64,000 nucleotides of DNA from JAWXCE01 sp033764775 (lineage in GTDB: Bacteria; Pseudomonadota; Alphaproteobacteria; Rhizobiales; Rhodomicrobiaceae): NCBI GenBank assembly GCA_033764775.1, contig JANRIQ010000020.1, positions 25,059 through 89,058 on the forward strand, read 5' to 3'. The notes beneath the pieces were generated by a model. That model saw only the letters and a program-made list of their open reading frames with translations. It was not told the DNA's origin and made no database searches. This document shows positions 18,261 to 24,233 of the stretch, in pieces; the stretch's first letter is position 1; the number at the start of each line of letters is the position of its first letter. The position numbers and the translations under genes were made by a program.

Positions 18261-18521
18261 CTATTCTGCGGCAGTGAGGTTGGCGCGCTTGACACGCTCG
18301 TACAGCGACTCGGGCGCGAGGTCGGCGCCGTTCTCCCAGACGAGCGTTTGCCACAAAGGGTCCACTTTAAACTTGCGGAACTCATTTACGTCCTTAAGCG
18401 GCTCGAAAACCTCGCCCCGCAGCGCGTCGGAAAGGTCTGCGTCTCCTTGCAGACCGTCGTGAAATTTCAACCACACGCGGTAGCCGCCAGCGTGTTTCGC
18501 TTCCAAAACGCGAGCGATCAT
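18261..18521 (-). CDS. DUF2442 domain-containing protein
   Basis: An 86-residue protein matching the small DUF2442 family (same fold as the N-terminal domain of Nitrosomonas NE0471): YRVWLKFHDGLQGDADLSDAL, then LWQTLVWENGADLAPESLYE. The ATG at 18521 overlaps the TGA of the preceding DUF4160 gene (TGATG), so the two are translationally coupled. DUF4160/DUF2442 pairs recur in bacterial genomes and look like two-component modules of the toxin-antitoxin kind, but the biochemical function is unknown. It ends right beside lepA copy A. Confidence 0.85.
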   Translation of the reverse strand: MIARVLEAKHAGGYRVWLKFHDGLQGDADLSDALRGEVFEPLKDVNEFRKFKVDPLWQTLVWENGADLAPESLYERVKRANLTAAE

Positions 18522-18781
18522 CAATCCAAACCTCTGATCTTTACCGGCCGCTTTCCGGCGCGGACGTCAACCCAGACCTGCGCCAGTTCGTGCTGGCGAA
18601 GTTTGCGCCATTCCTCTACGAGACGCAACGCCGTTCGCGGCAGTGTCCCATCGAGCACTTCGCCGCTCTCAATGTCAATTTTCGCGAAATGCTCCGCATA
18701 ATTCACATGAAAATGGGGCGGCGGATGATCGTCATAGAACATGACGACGGTGATACCATAAAAGCGCGCGAGTTCAGGCAT
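18521..18781 (-). CDS. DUF4160 domain-containing protein
   Basis: An 86-residue protein with the DUF4160 signature: FYGITVVMFYDDHPPPHFHV near the N-terminus, then the segment from AKIDIESGEVLDGTLP to LVEEWRKLRQHELAQVWVD. It precedes and overlaps DUF2442. Only 26 bp separate its start from lepA copy B, so any promoter for the pair must lie inside the lepA fragment, read on its antisense strand, or have been lost. No good ribosome-binding site is visible upstream of the ATG. Function is unknown. Confidence 0.85.
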   Translation of the reverse strand: MPELARFYGITVVMFYDDHPPPHFHVNYAEHFAKIDIESGEVLDGTLPRTALRLVEEWRKLRQHELAQVWVDVRAGKRPVKIRGLD

Positions 18782-18807
18782 ACGGCTTCGTATCGAAACG
18801 ACATACT

Positions 18808-18969
18808 CTGCGCAAGCAATTGACGGCGAAGTGCTACGGCGGCGACATCACACGCAAGCGCAAGCTGCTGGAGAAGCAGAAAGAGGGCAAGAAGAAGATG
18901 CGCCAGTTCGGGCGGGTCGAAATCCCGCAGGAGGCCTTCATCGCCGCGCTGAAGATGGACGCGAATTAA
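18808..18969 (+). repeat. lepA 3'-end repeat, copy B (intact reading frame)
   Basis: A 162-bp copy aligning to the end of lepA without gaps by hand alignment, with about a dozen substitutions. It still encodes LRKQLTAKCYGGDITRKRKL through IPQEAFIAALKMDAN and stop. Nearly all differences after the first few codons are third-position and synonymous (GTG/GTC, GAG/GAA, ATT/ATC, CCT/CCG, GCG/GCC, TTT/TTC). It has no start codon of its own. Its TAA overlaps the ATG of the next gene. Confidence 0.92.
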
Positions 18970-19448
18970 TGCCAAAAATACCTTTTATTTTCGTGTGCTT
19001 GTCATTTCTAGTTTCGCCTGCTATCGGTCAGCAGCTAACGCCGGAGTATTTCGGTCGTTTCATATCTGATAAGGACGCTGACACTTTTCTTAAAGCCTGC
19101 TTGGATCGAATCCATCTTCGGAGATGCGGTAGCCGTCGATGTGACGTCGCGACAAGCGAAGAATTAAAGAACCCTCCGATTTCAATAAGTGACGCTCGCG
19201 CGGCCATGGCGTTTGCGACGATGGGGGCATGGTCGGAATTTTGTAATCTAGATCAAAAACGCGCGTTCTTCCCGCTAATGACGTTTGCAATAGAAGTGAA
19301 GAAATTCAATGAGCGTCAGTTGGCGCTCCTGAGCTTGATCTATGTTGATTTTCAAGCCCGTCAACTCGACGCTTATAAAAAACAAGGTAATTGTCCAGCG
19401 GAAGTTAAAGACCGTTTCGATAAGGCATTGCTCCAGTTTAAAAGATAG
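18969..19448 (+). CDS. Hypothetical secreted protein (third cargo of the lepA array)
   Basis: A 159-residue protein beginning with a signal peptide (MPKIPFIFVCLSFLVSPAIG, cleavage near AIGQQ). The mature part has five cysteines (two in the CGSRRC stretch) and a helical C-terminus (LLSLIYVDFQARQLDAYKKQ). Its ATG overlaps the stop codon of lepA copy B (TAATG), an arrangement suited to coupled translation if that copy were ever translated. Base composition is more AT-rich than the core genes. I do not recognise the family. Confidence 0.7.
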   Translation: MPKIPFIFVCLSFLVSPAIGQQLTPEYFGRFISDKDADTFLKACLDRIHLRRCGSRRCDVATSEELKNPPISISDARAAMAFATMGAWSEFCNLDQKRAFFPLMTFAIEVKKFNERQLALLSLIYVDFQARQLDAYKKQGNCPAEVKDRFDKALLQFKR

Positions 19449-19475
19449 TTTGGTTTAATTTTAGACCCAGCATGC

Positions 19476-19638
19476 CGCGCACTGACGATACGACGAAATG
19501 CTATGGCGGCGATGTGACCCGCAAGCGCAAGCTGCTCGAGAAGCAGAAAGAGGGCAAGAAGAAGATGCGGCAGTTCGGGCGTGTGGAGATACCGCTAGTC
19601 GAGCGTTCATCGCCGCGCTGAAGATGGACGCGAATTGA
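19476..19638 (+). repeat. lepA 3'-end repeat, copy C (one frameshift)
   Basis: The third downstream copy of the lepA end. The block encoding KCYGGDVTRKRKLLEKQKEG is preserved with mostly synonymous changes, then a +2 frameshift occurs near 19595 (a tag/tc disruption where lepA encodes PQEA). The terminal GCGCTGAAGATGGACGCGAA is exact and ends in TGA instead of TAA. The SDR gene starts 6 bp further on. Confidence 0.88.
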
Positions 19639-19644
19639 TCAGAC

Positions 19645-20448
19645 ATGACACGACGGCTAGCCGGGAAAGTCGCGCTCATTTCAGGCGCAAGACGTGGGAT
19701 AGGGCTCGCGATAGCAAAAGCTTTTGTCGGTGAGGGAGCTATCGTCTGGTTAACCGACCTTGAGGGCGAAAGCGCATCCCAACGCGCGGCGGAGTTGGGG
19801 GAAAACGCGCGAAGCGCCAAGCTCGACGTGCGCGAGGAAGCCGACTGGATCGCCGTCTTTCAAGAAATCATTGCGCGTGACGCCAAGGTCGATGTGCTCG
19901 TCAACAATGCCGGAATAACCGGCTTCGAGGGTGATATTGCCGTAGCGCACGATCCAGAGTGTGCATCTTTAGAGGCGTGGAGAGCCGTTCACGCGACGAA
20001 CCTGGACGGCGTGTTTCTTGGCTGCAAACACGCCATCCGGCACATGCGAGGCTCCGGGCGCGGCTCCATCATCAACATCTCGTCGCGCTCCGGAATGGTC
20101 GGCATCCCGACGGCTGCGGCCTACGCGTCCTCCAAGGCGGCTGTCCGTAACCATACCAAAAGCGTCGCTTTGTGGTGCGCTCAGCACGGGTTGAATATTC
20201 AGTGCAACTCCGTTCATCCGGCGGCGATCCTCACTCCGATGTGGGAGCCTATGCTCGGCACTGGTCCAGAACGTGAAGCGCGGATGAATGCGCTGGTCTC
20301 CGACACGCCTTTGCAGCGTTTTGGCGCTCCCGAGGAAGTCGCCGCTGTCTGCGTCGTGCTTGCGTCAGGCGAGGCCGCATACGTGACTGGGGCGGAAATC
20401 AACATCGACGGCGGCTTGTTGGCGGGATCGGTGGCTACTCTGAGTTAG
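19645..20448 (+). CDS. Short-chain dehydrogenase/reductase (SDR)
   Basis: A 267-residue classical SDR, an NAD(P)-dependent oxidoreductase. It shows a glycine-rich nucleotide loop (SGARRGIGLAIAKAF), NNAGITG, the catalytic Ser/Tyr/Lys (ISSRSGMVGIPTAAAYASSK) and the usual C-terminal INIDGGLLAG. The acidic residue after the second strand (LTDLEGE) suggests NAD rather than NADP. It is the cargo between lepA copies C and D, beginning 6 bp after copy C and ending directly at copy D. The substrate is unknown. Confidence 0.9.
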   Translation: MTRRLAGKVALISGARRGIGLAIAKAFVGEGAIVWLTDLEGESASQRAAELGENARSAKLDVREEADWIAVFQEIIARDAKVDVLVNNAGITGFEGDIAVAHDPECASLEAWRAVHATNLDGVFLGCKHAIRHMRGSGRGSIINISSRSGMVGIPTAAAYASSKAAVRNHTKSVALWCAQHGLNIQCNSVHPAAILTPMWEPMLGTGPEREARMNALVSDTPLQRFGAPEEVAAVCVVLASGEAAYVTGAEINIDGGLLAGSVATLS

Positions 20449-20524
20449 AAGTTCGCGGCAGTTCGGTCGGGTGGAAATCCTGCAGGAGGCGTTTATCACC
20501 GCTCTGAAGATGGACGCAAATTAG
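20449..20524 (+). repeat. lepA 3'-end repeat, copy D (truncated)
   Basis: A 76-bp remnant corresponding to the last part of lepA. It encodes RQFGRVEILQEAFITALKMD-like sequence then AN-stop (TAG), with Pro-to-Leu and Ala-to-Thr changes relative to lepA. It directly follows the SDR stop codon, and the KTSC gene ends 5 bp beyond it on the other strand. No further lepA-like copy was seen to the right. Confidence 0.85.
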
Positions 20525-20529
20525 CTATC

Positions 20530-20748
20530 TCAGTGCGCGCCGTCGTCCATCCGCCGGTATGCGTAACGCCCACGGATATGCGCCATGAAGCGCCGCCCCT
20601 TCGACTCCGCCGCGAGAAACGCCTCATAAACCTCCGGCGGCACGGCCGCGTAGGCGTAAACCGCGCCGCTGACGAACACGACCGTCAGGGTAGCCCGCGC
20701 CGGATCGTAATCCACAGCGCGGATCGCGGACGACTCGACCTCCGGCAT
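20530..20748 (-). CDS. KTSC domain-containing protein
   Basis: A 72-residue protein consisting of one KTSC domain: VESSAIRAVDYDPARATLTV, then VYAYAAVPPEVYEAFLAAES and a C-terminal FMAHIRGRYAYRR. The ATG at 20748 has a GAGGTG ribosome-binding site. KTSC domains occur alone or appended to other proteins, including some lysyl-tRNA synthetases; the function is unknown. It ends 5 bp after lepA copy D and may be a fifth cargo or the original flanking gene. Confidence 0.85.
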   Translation of the reverse strand: MPEVESSAIRAVDYDPARATLTVVFVSGAVYAYAAVPPEVYEAFLAAESKGRRFMAHIRGRYAYRRMDDGAH

Positions 20749-20932
20749 TGAACACCTCGCACGCGCCCCATTTCGCGCAACGCGGCGCGGAGCCGGTTCG
20801 ATCCAACGCCCCGCCGCCACGCGCTTTGCCCGTCAGGGTTTACGCGTTTGTCACAAAGCCCCCTAAATCTGGTTGCGATGCGAGTTAATTTCTCCTAAAA
20901 GTTGCATAACAGTTTCCGTCAGGAGAGACGCT

Positions 20933-21490
20933 ATGCACAGTCGCCTCACCCAAGCCGTGATCGTTTTCGCTTTAGCCTTCGCAGCCGCCTTACAGACTTC
21001 GTCCGCCCAGGATGTCTGGCGCTCGCCGCGCGCGCTGTCGGCCGAATGGCCGCATCTGAGCGCCGACGATTGCCGCGAGTACGGCGCCGCCTATGGCTAT
21101 CACGAATGCGCAGGCGTGCGGCGCAAGACGGTCGCGGCCGCGCAGCCGAGGCCCAGAACCATCCTGTCGCTGAAAACTCAATCGCAGCACCAGCAAAGCG
21201 CCGCTCGCGCCCCGCTGAAAGTTTTGCAAGCCAACGCGCCAGCGATCACAACGCCGCCCTCGCCCAGCAAACGCGTCGCCGCCGCCTGCAGCCAGGAGAT
21301 GCGCGCGTGCTTCTCGCGCTGCGCCGGCGCGGGGCAAAACGGCGGCGCCTGCGCCTCGATTTGCTCGACAGATCGGGTGTGCGGCTCGCTCATCCGGATC
21401 AATTTCGCCCAGTATTTGGACATTCAGACCGAACTCGCCCGTGTGGTGCGGGAGCGGGCGCTGGCGTTGGCATCCCCAACAGAGCGGTAG
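20933..21490 (+). CDS. Hypothetical secreted protein with WPxLSxxDCRxYG motif
   Basis: A 185-residue exported protein. The ATG at 20933 has an AGGAGAG ribosome-binding site and starts a signal peptide ending near TSSAQD. The mature N-terminus carries EWPHLSADDCREYGAAYGYH followed by EC, a motif also found in the secreted protein at 46782. A Gln/Ala/Pro-rich linker (about residues 75-120) leads to a cysteine-rich C-terminal segment (CSQEMRACFSRC, CASICSTDRVC). The six C-terminal cysteines probably form disulfides. Family unknown. Confidence 0.75.
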   Translation: MHSRLTQAVIVFALAFAAALQTSSAQDVWRSPRALSAEWPHLSADDCREYGAAYGYHECAGVRRKTVAAAQPRPRTILSLKTQSQHQQSAARAPLKVLQANAPAITTPPSPSKRVAAACSQEMRACFSRCAGAGQNGGACASICSTDRVCGSLIRINFAQYLDIQTELARVVRERALALASPTER

Positions 21491-21603
21491 AGCATGGTAA
21501 CGCGCTGTCACAGATTCGTGACACGGCGTAACGCAAAGGGGCCCTGACGCTAACTCCTGACAACCCCGGCGTCGCCGGGCAGCTTAGTCAATAGGAGCTT
21601 CTT

Positions 21604-21834
21604 ATGAAAAACGTTATCCGCGCCTCGGTTCTCGTCCTCGCAGCTCTCGCCGCCGTCTCGACGGCGTCCGCCATGCCCACCGCTGAAAAAGGCGAAAGCG
21701 TTCTTCGAGATGCAACTGCGCAACGGCAACTGACCTTCAAACAAAGCTTTGCGGCGGCGCGCCGTCCTCCCCGCGTCGCCGCAAGCCCGCCTTTAGCCCG
21801 CGACGCGGGGCCACGCGTTCGCAGTTTAGGTTGA
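21604..21834 (+). CDS. Small secreted hypothetical protein
   Basis: A 76-residue protein with a clear signal peptide (MKNVIRASVLVLAALAAVST, cleavage near ASAMP) and an AGGAG ribosome-binding site at the proper distance. The mature ~52 residues are basic and Ala/Pro/Arg-rich with no cysteine. It lies between another small secreted protein and terC. No family is recognised. Confidence 0.6.
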   Translation: MKNVIRASVLVLAALAAVSTASAMPTAEKGESVLRDATAQRQLTFKQSFAAARRPPRVAASPPLARDAGPRVRSLG

Positions 21835-21927
21835 CGCGGATTGCGCAAACGCCATTATGCGCAGAACTTTATAGGTTGAGGCGCATTTCCCTAGCCGCAA
21901 CCGTCAATCTCAAGGCAGGCTGTAAGC

Positions 21928-22971
21928 ATGGATTTCGCGTCAATCTGGCCGTGGATCGCGTTCAACGTGTTCGTGATCAGTCTTCTCGCACTCGACCTCG
22001 GCGTCTTCCATAAGGAGCAGCGCGCCATTCCCGTGCGCGAGGCGCTTTGGATGAGCGCGGGATACGTCTCCCTCGCGCTTCTGTTCTGCGTTGGCCTGTA
22101 TTTCTTTTACGACCGGCCGGAGGTGGTGCGCGACGGCGTGGTGACGGTCGCGGGCGGCTCCGAGGCGGCGGCGCTGGAGTTCCTCACCGGCTATTTCATC
22201 GAATACACGCTCAGCATGGACAACATCATGGTGTTCGTGCTCATCCTCGCGCATTTCCGCGTGCCGCCCGAGTATCAGTTCCGCGTGCTCGTTTGGGGCA
22301 TTCTCGGCGCACTGGTGTTGCGGGCGCTGTTCATCTTTCTCGGCGCGGCGCTGATCAACGCCTTCCACGGCATCCTCATCGTTTTCGGCCTCTTCCTGAT
22401 CTTCACCGGGTTGAAAACCCTGTTCGTCGGAGAAGGCTCCCACGACCTGGAGAACGACCGCATCGTGAAGTTCAGCCGCCGGCTCATTCCCATGACCTCG
22501 CGCTATGATGGGGAAAAGTTTTTCACGGTCGAGAACGGCAAGCGTGTCGCCACGCCGTTGTTCCTGGTGCTGATCGTGCTGAACTTGACCGACATCCTGT
22601 TCGCGGTGGACTCGATCCCGGCCATTTTCGCCATCACGCAGGACACCTTCATCGTCTACACCTCCAACGTGTTCGCCATTCTCGGGCTTCGGGCGCTCTA
22701 CTTCGCACTCGCGGGCGCGCTCGACAAATTTCATTATCTCCGCCACGGCATCTCGCTGGTGCTGGTCACCATCGGCGTCAAAATGGTCGTGAACTATTTC
22801 TATCCGAAGTTCATTCCCACGGAGTTGGCGCTCGGCATGACGGCGACGCTTATCGGCGGCTCCATCATTCTCTCGCTGCTGCGTCCCCCTGTGGATGCGG
22901 ACGAGGTGGCGCAACCCAGCCCGGCCGATCTTGAGGCCGCGCGCAAAGCCAAGCCCGGGCAGCCGGTTTAG
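21928..22971 (+). CDS. TerC family integral membrane protein
   Basis: A 347-residue polytopic protein of the TerC/Alx family, implicated in metal (manganese) export or metalation of exported proteins and in tellurite resistance. The two acidic transmembrane signatures are present: EYTLSMDNIMVF and NLTDILFAVDSIPAIFAI, with about nine hydrophobic segments. The 93-bp leader shows no structure I could match to the manganese (yybP-ykoY) riboswitch found upstream of E. coli alx. A DUF4281 gene follows 40 bp downstream. Confidence 0.92.
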   Translation: MDFASIWPWIAFNVFVISLLALDLGVFHKEQRAIPVREALWMSAGYVSLALLFCVGLYFFYDRPEVVRDGVVTVAGGSEAAALEFLTGYFIEYTLSMDNIMVFVLILAHFRVPPEYQFRVLVWGILGALVLRALFIFLGAALINAFHGILIVFGLFLIFTGLKTLFVGEGSHDLENDRIVKFSRRLIPMTSRYDGEKFFTVENGKRVATPLFLVLIVLNLTDILFAVDSIPAIFAITQDTFIVYTSNVFAILGLRALYFALAGALDKFHYLRHGISLVLVTIGVKMVVNYFYPKFIPTELALGMTATLIGGSIILSLLRPPVDADEVAQPSPADLEAARKAKPGQPV

Positions 22972-23011
22972 AGCGCGGCATCGCGCGGTAGCGCCGCAGG
23001 AGAAGCTTGGC

Positions 23012-23449
23012 ATGACGGCGGACGAAGCCTTTCAGATCTCCTCCGCCGTCCCGCTCGTTGGATGGGCCGCGCTGCTTTTCTTCCCGGGCAGCAAGATTGC
23101 GGTGGAATGGGTGGCGCGCATCGTGGTGGCCGGCGTTCTTGCGATCGCTTACGCCGTCATCATTGGCCGCTCATTTGTTTACGGCCCAGGCCTAGACTTC
23201 AGCGCCTTCATGACTTTGGACGGCATTCGGGCGCTCGGCGCCGACCCCTGGCTCGCGCTTGCAGGCTGGCTGCATTACCTGGCGTTCGATCTCTTGGTTG
23301 GGTGCTGGCAAGTGCGCACTGCCCGCGAGGAAGGCATTCCCCACGCAGCCGTCATCCCGTGCCTGCTCTTCACATTCATGTTGGGGCCCGTCGGCTTCCT
23401 CCTGTTTCTGCTCGTTCGCGCAGCCTTCCGGCGGCCCGCCACTCGCTAG
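23012..23449 (+). CDS. ABA4-like family membrane protein (DUF4281)
   Basis: A 145-residue protein with four hydrophobic segments, matching the ABA4-like family (named after the plant neoxanthin-synthesis protein): SSAVPLVGWAALLFFPGSK, GWLHYLAFDLLVGCW and FTFMLGPVGFLLFLLVR. The conserved H-Y-L-x-F-D-L segment is present. The ATG at 23012 has a CAGGAGAAG ribosome-binding site. Function in bacteria is unknown. It lies in the same direction as terC and the DUF2076 gene. Confidence 0.82.
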   Translation: MTADEAFQISSAVPLVGWAALLFFPGSKIAVEWVARIVVAGVLAIAYAVIIGRSFVYGPGLDFSAFMTLDGIRALGADPWLALAGWLHYLAFDLLVGCWQVRTAREEGIPHAAVIPCLLFTFMLGPVGFLLFLLVRAAFRRPATR

Positions 23450-23549
23450 GCTAAAAAATCCGTTTCGCAAGGTCTTTACGGCGGATTTTGACGCCATACA
23501 TCGCAACCAACGCGCAGTTATCGCGCGGATGCGTTTCATGGGGACGGCA

Positions 23550-24179
23550 ATGGACAGAACGGAACAGGACATCATCGACGAGCTTTTCGGCAAACTCGAA
23601 CAGGCTGAGCGCGGGGATAGAAACCGCGACGCCGGCGCTGAACGGCACATCGCCAGACTGATCGACCGTCAGCCGGCCGCGCCCTACTACATGGCCCAGG
23701 CCATCATCGTGCAGGAGCACGCGCTGAAAGAGGCGCAGCGCCGCATCGAGGAGCTGGAGGCTGAGTTGGAGGACGCTCCGGCCCAACAAGGCGCGGGCGG
23801 CGGCAGCTTCCTCGGCGGTATTTTCGGCGGCGGCGCTCAGCCGGCCCGCGGGTCAGTGCCGCGCTCGGGCCGCGCGACGCCCGGCGCACGCTATCCGCAG
23901 CAAAATCGCGGACGCAGCGAAGAGGCTCCGCTCGAGCAATATCAACGCACCGGCCGCGGAGGCGGATTCCTGTCCGGCGCCGCGTCGACGGCGATGGGCG
24001 TCGCGGGCGGTCTGCTGCTCGGCAACATGCTCGGCGGCATGTTCGGTGGAGACGAGGCGAAAGCGAGCGAAGCGAGCGCGGGTCAGAACAACGAACAGAA
24101 TAACGCCGACAACAGCGACAACGACGCCGATCATGATGGCGGCGGCTGGTTCGGCGGCGGCGACGACATGGACATCTAA
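23550..24179 (+). CDS. DUF2076 family protein
   Basis: A 209-residue protein matching DUF2076. The N-terminal helical region (MDRTEQDIIDELFGKLEQAE; APYYMAQAIIVQEHALKEAQ) has coiled-coil character. It is followed by glycine-rich segments (GGGSFLGGIFGGGAQ, GVAGGLLLGNMLGGMFGG) and an Asn/Asp/Gly-rich tail ending in acidic residues. There is no signal peptide, though the glycine-rich hydrophobic stretch could associate with membranes. It ends just before a strong terminator shared with fhs. Confidence 0.85.
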   Translation: MDRTEQDIIDELFGKLEQAERGDRNRDAGAERHIARLIDRQPAAPYYMAQAIIVQEHALKEAQRRIEELEAELEDAPAQQGAGGGSFLGGIFGGGAQPARGSVPRSGRATPGARYPQQNRGRSEEAPLEQYQRTGRGGGFLSGAASTAMGVAGGLLLGNMLGGMFGGDEAKASEASAGQNNEQNNADNSDNDADHDGGGWFGGGDDMDI

Positions 24180-24181
24180 CG

Positions 24182-24208
24182 AAAAGGGGAGGCTCGGCCT
24201 CCCCTTTT
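24182..24208. terminator. Bidirectional rho-independent terminator
   Basis: A 12-bp perfect stem (AAAAGGGGAGGC / GCCTCCCCTTTT) with a 3-base loop is followed by a T-run on the plus strand. It lies between the convergent DUF2076 gene (ends 24179) and fhs (ends 24234), so it can terminate both. Confidence 0.9.
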
Positions 24209-24233
24209 TTATTTGTGCGGTTGAACGCGCGAC

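Noticed and set aside
18831..18968. Extension of the secreted cargo protein upstream into lepA copy B
   Set aside because: The in-frame extension is an out-of-frame reading of lepA sequence; the signal peptide begins at the ATG at 18969.
16868..20750. CRISPR array
   Set aside because: The repeats are ~76-165 bp, separated by whole genes of different size, and match lepA coding sequence.
20821..20932. Possible sixth lepA 3'-end copy to the right of the KTSC gene
   Set aside because: No block resembling the lepA end (for example the GAAGATGGACGC string) occurs between 20749 and 21490.
21835..21927. Manganese (yybP-ykoY) riboswitch upstream of terC
   Set aside because: The 93-bp leader lacks the conserved stems and loop sequences I know for that class.
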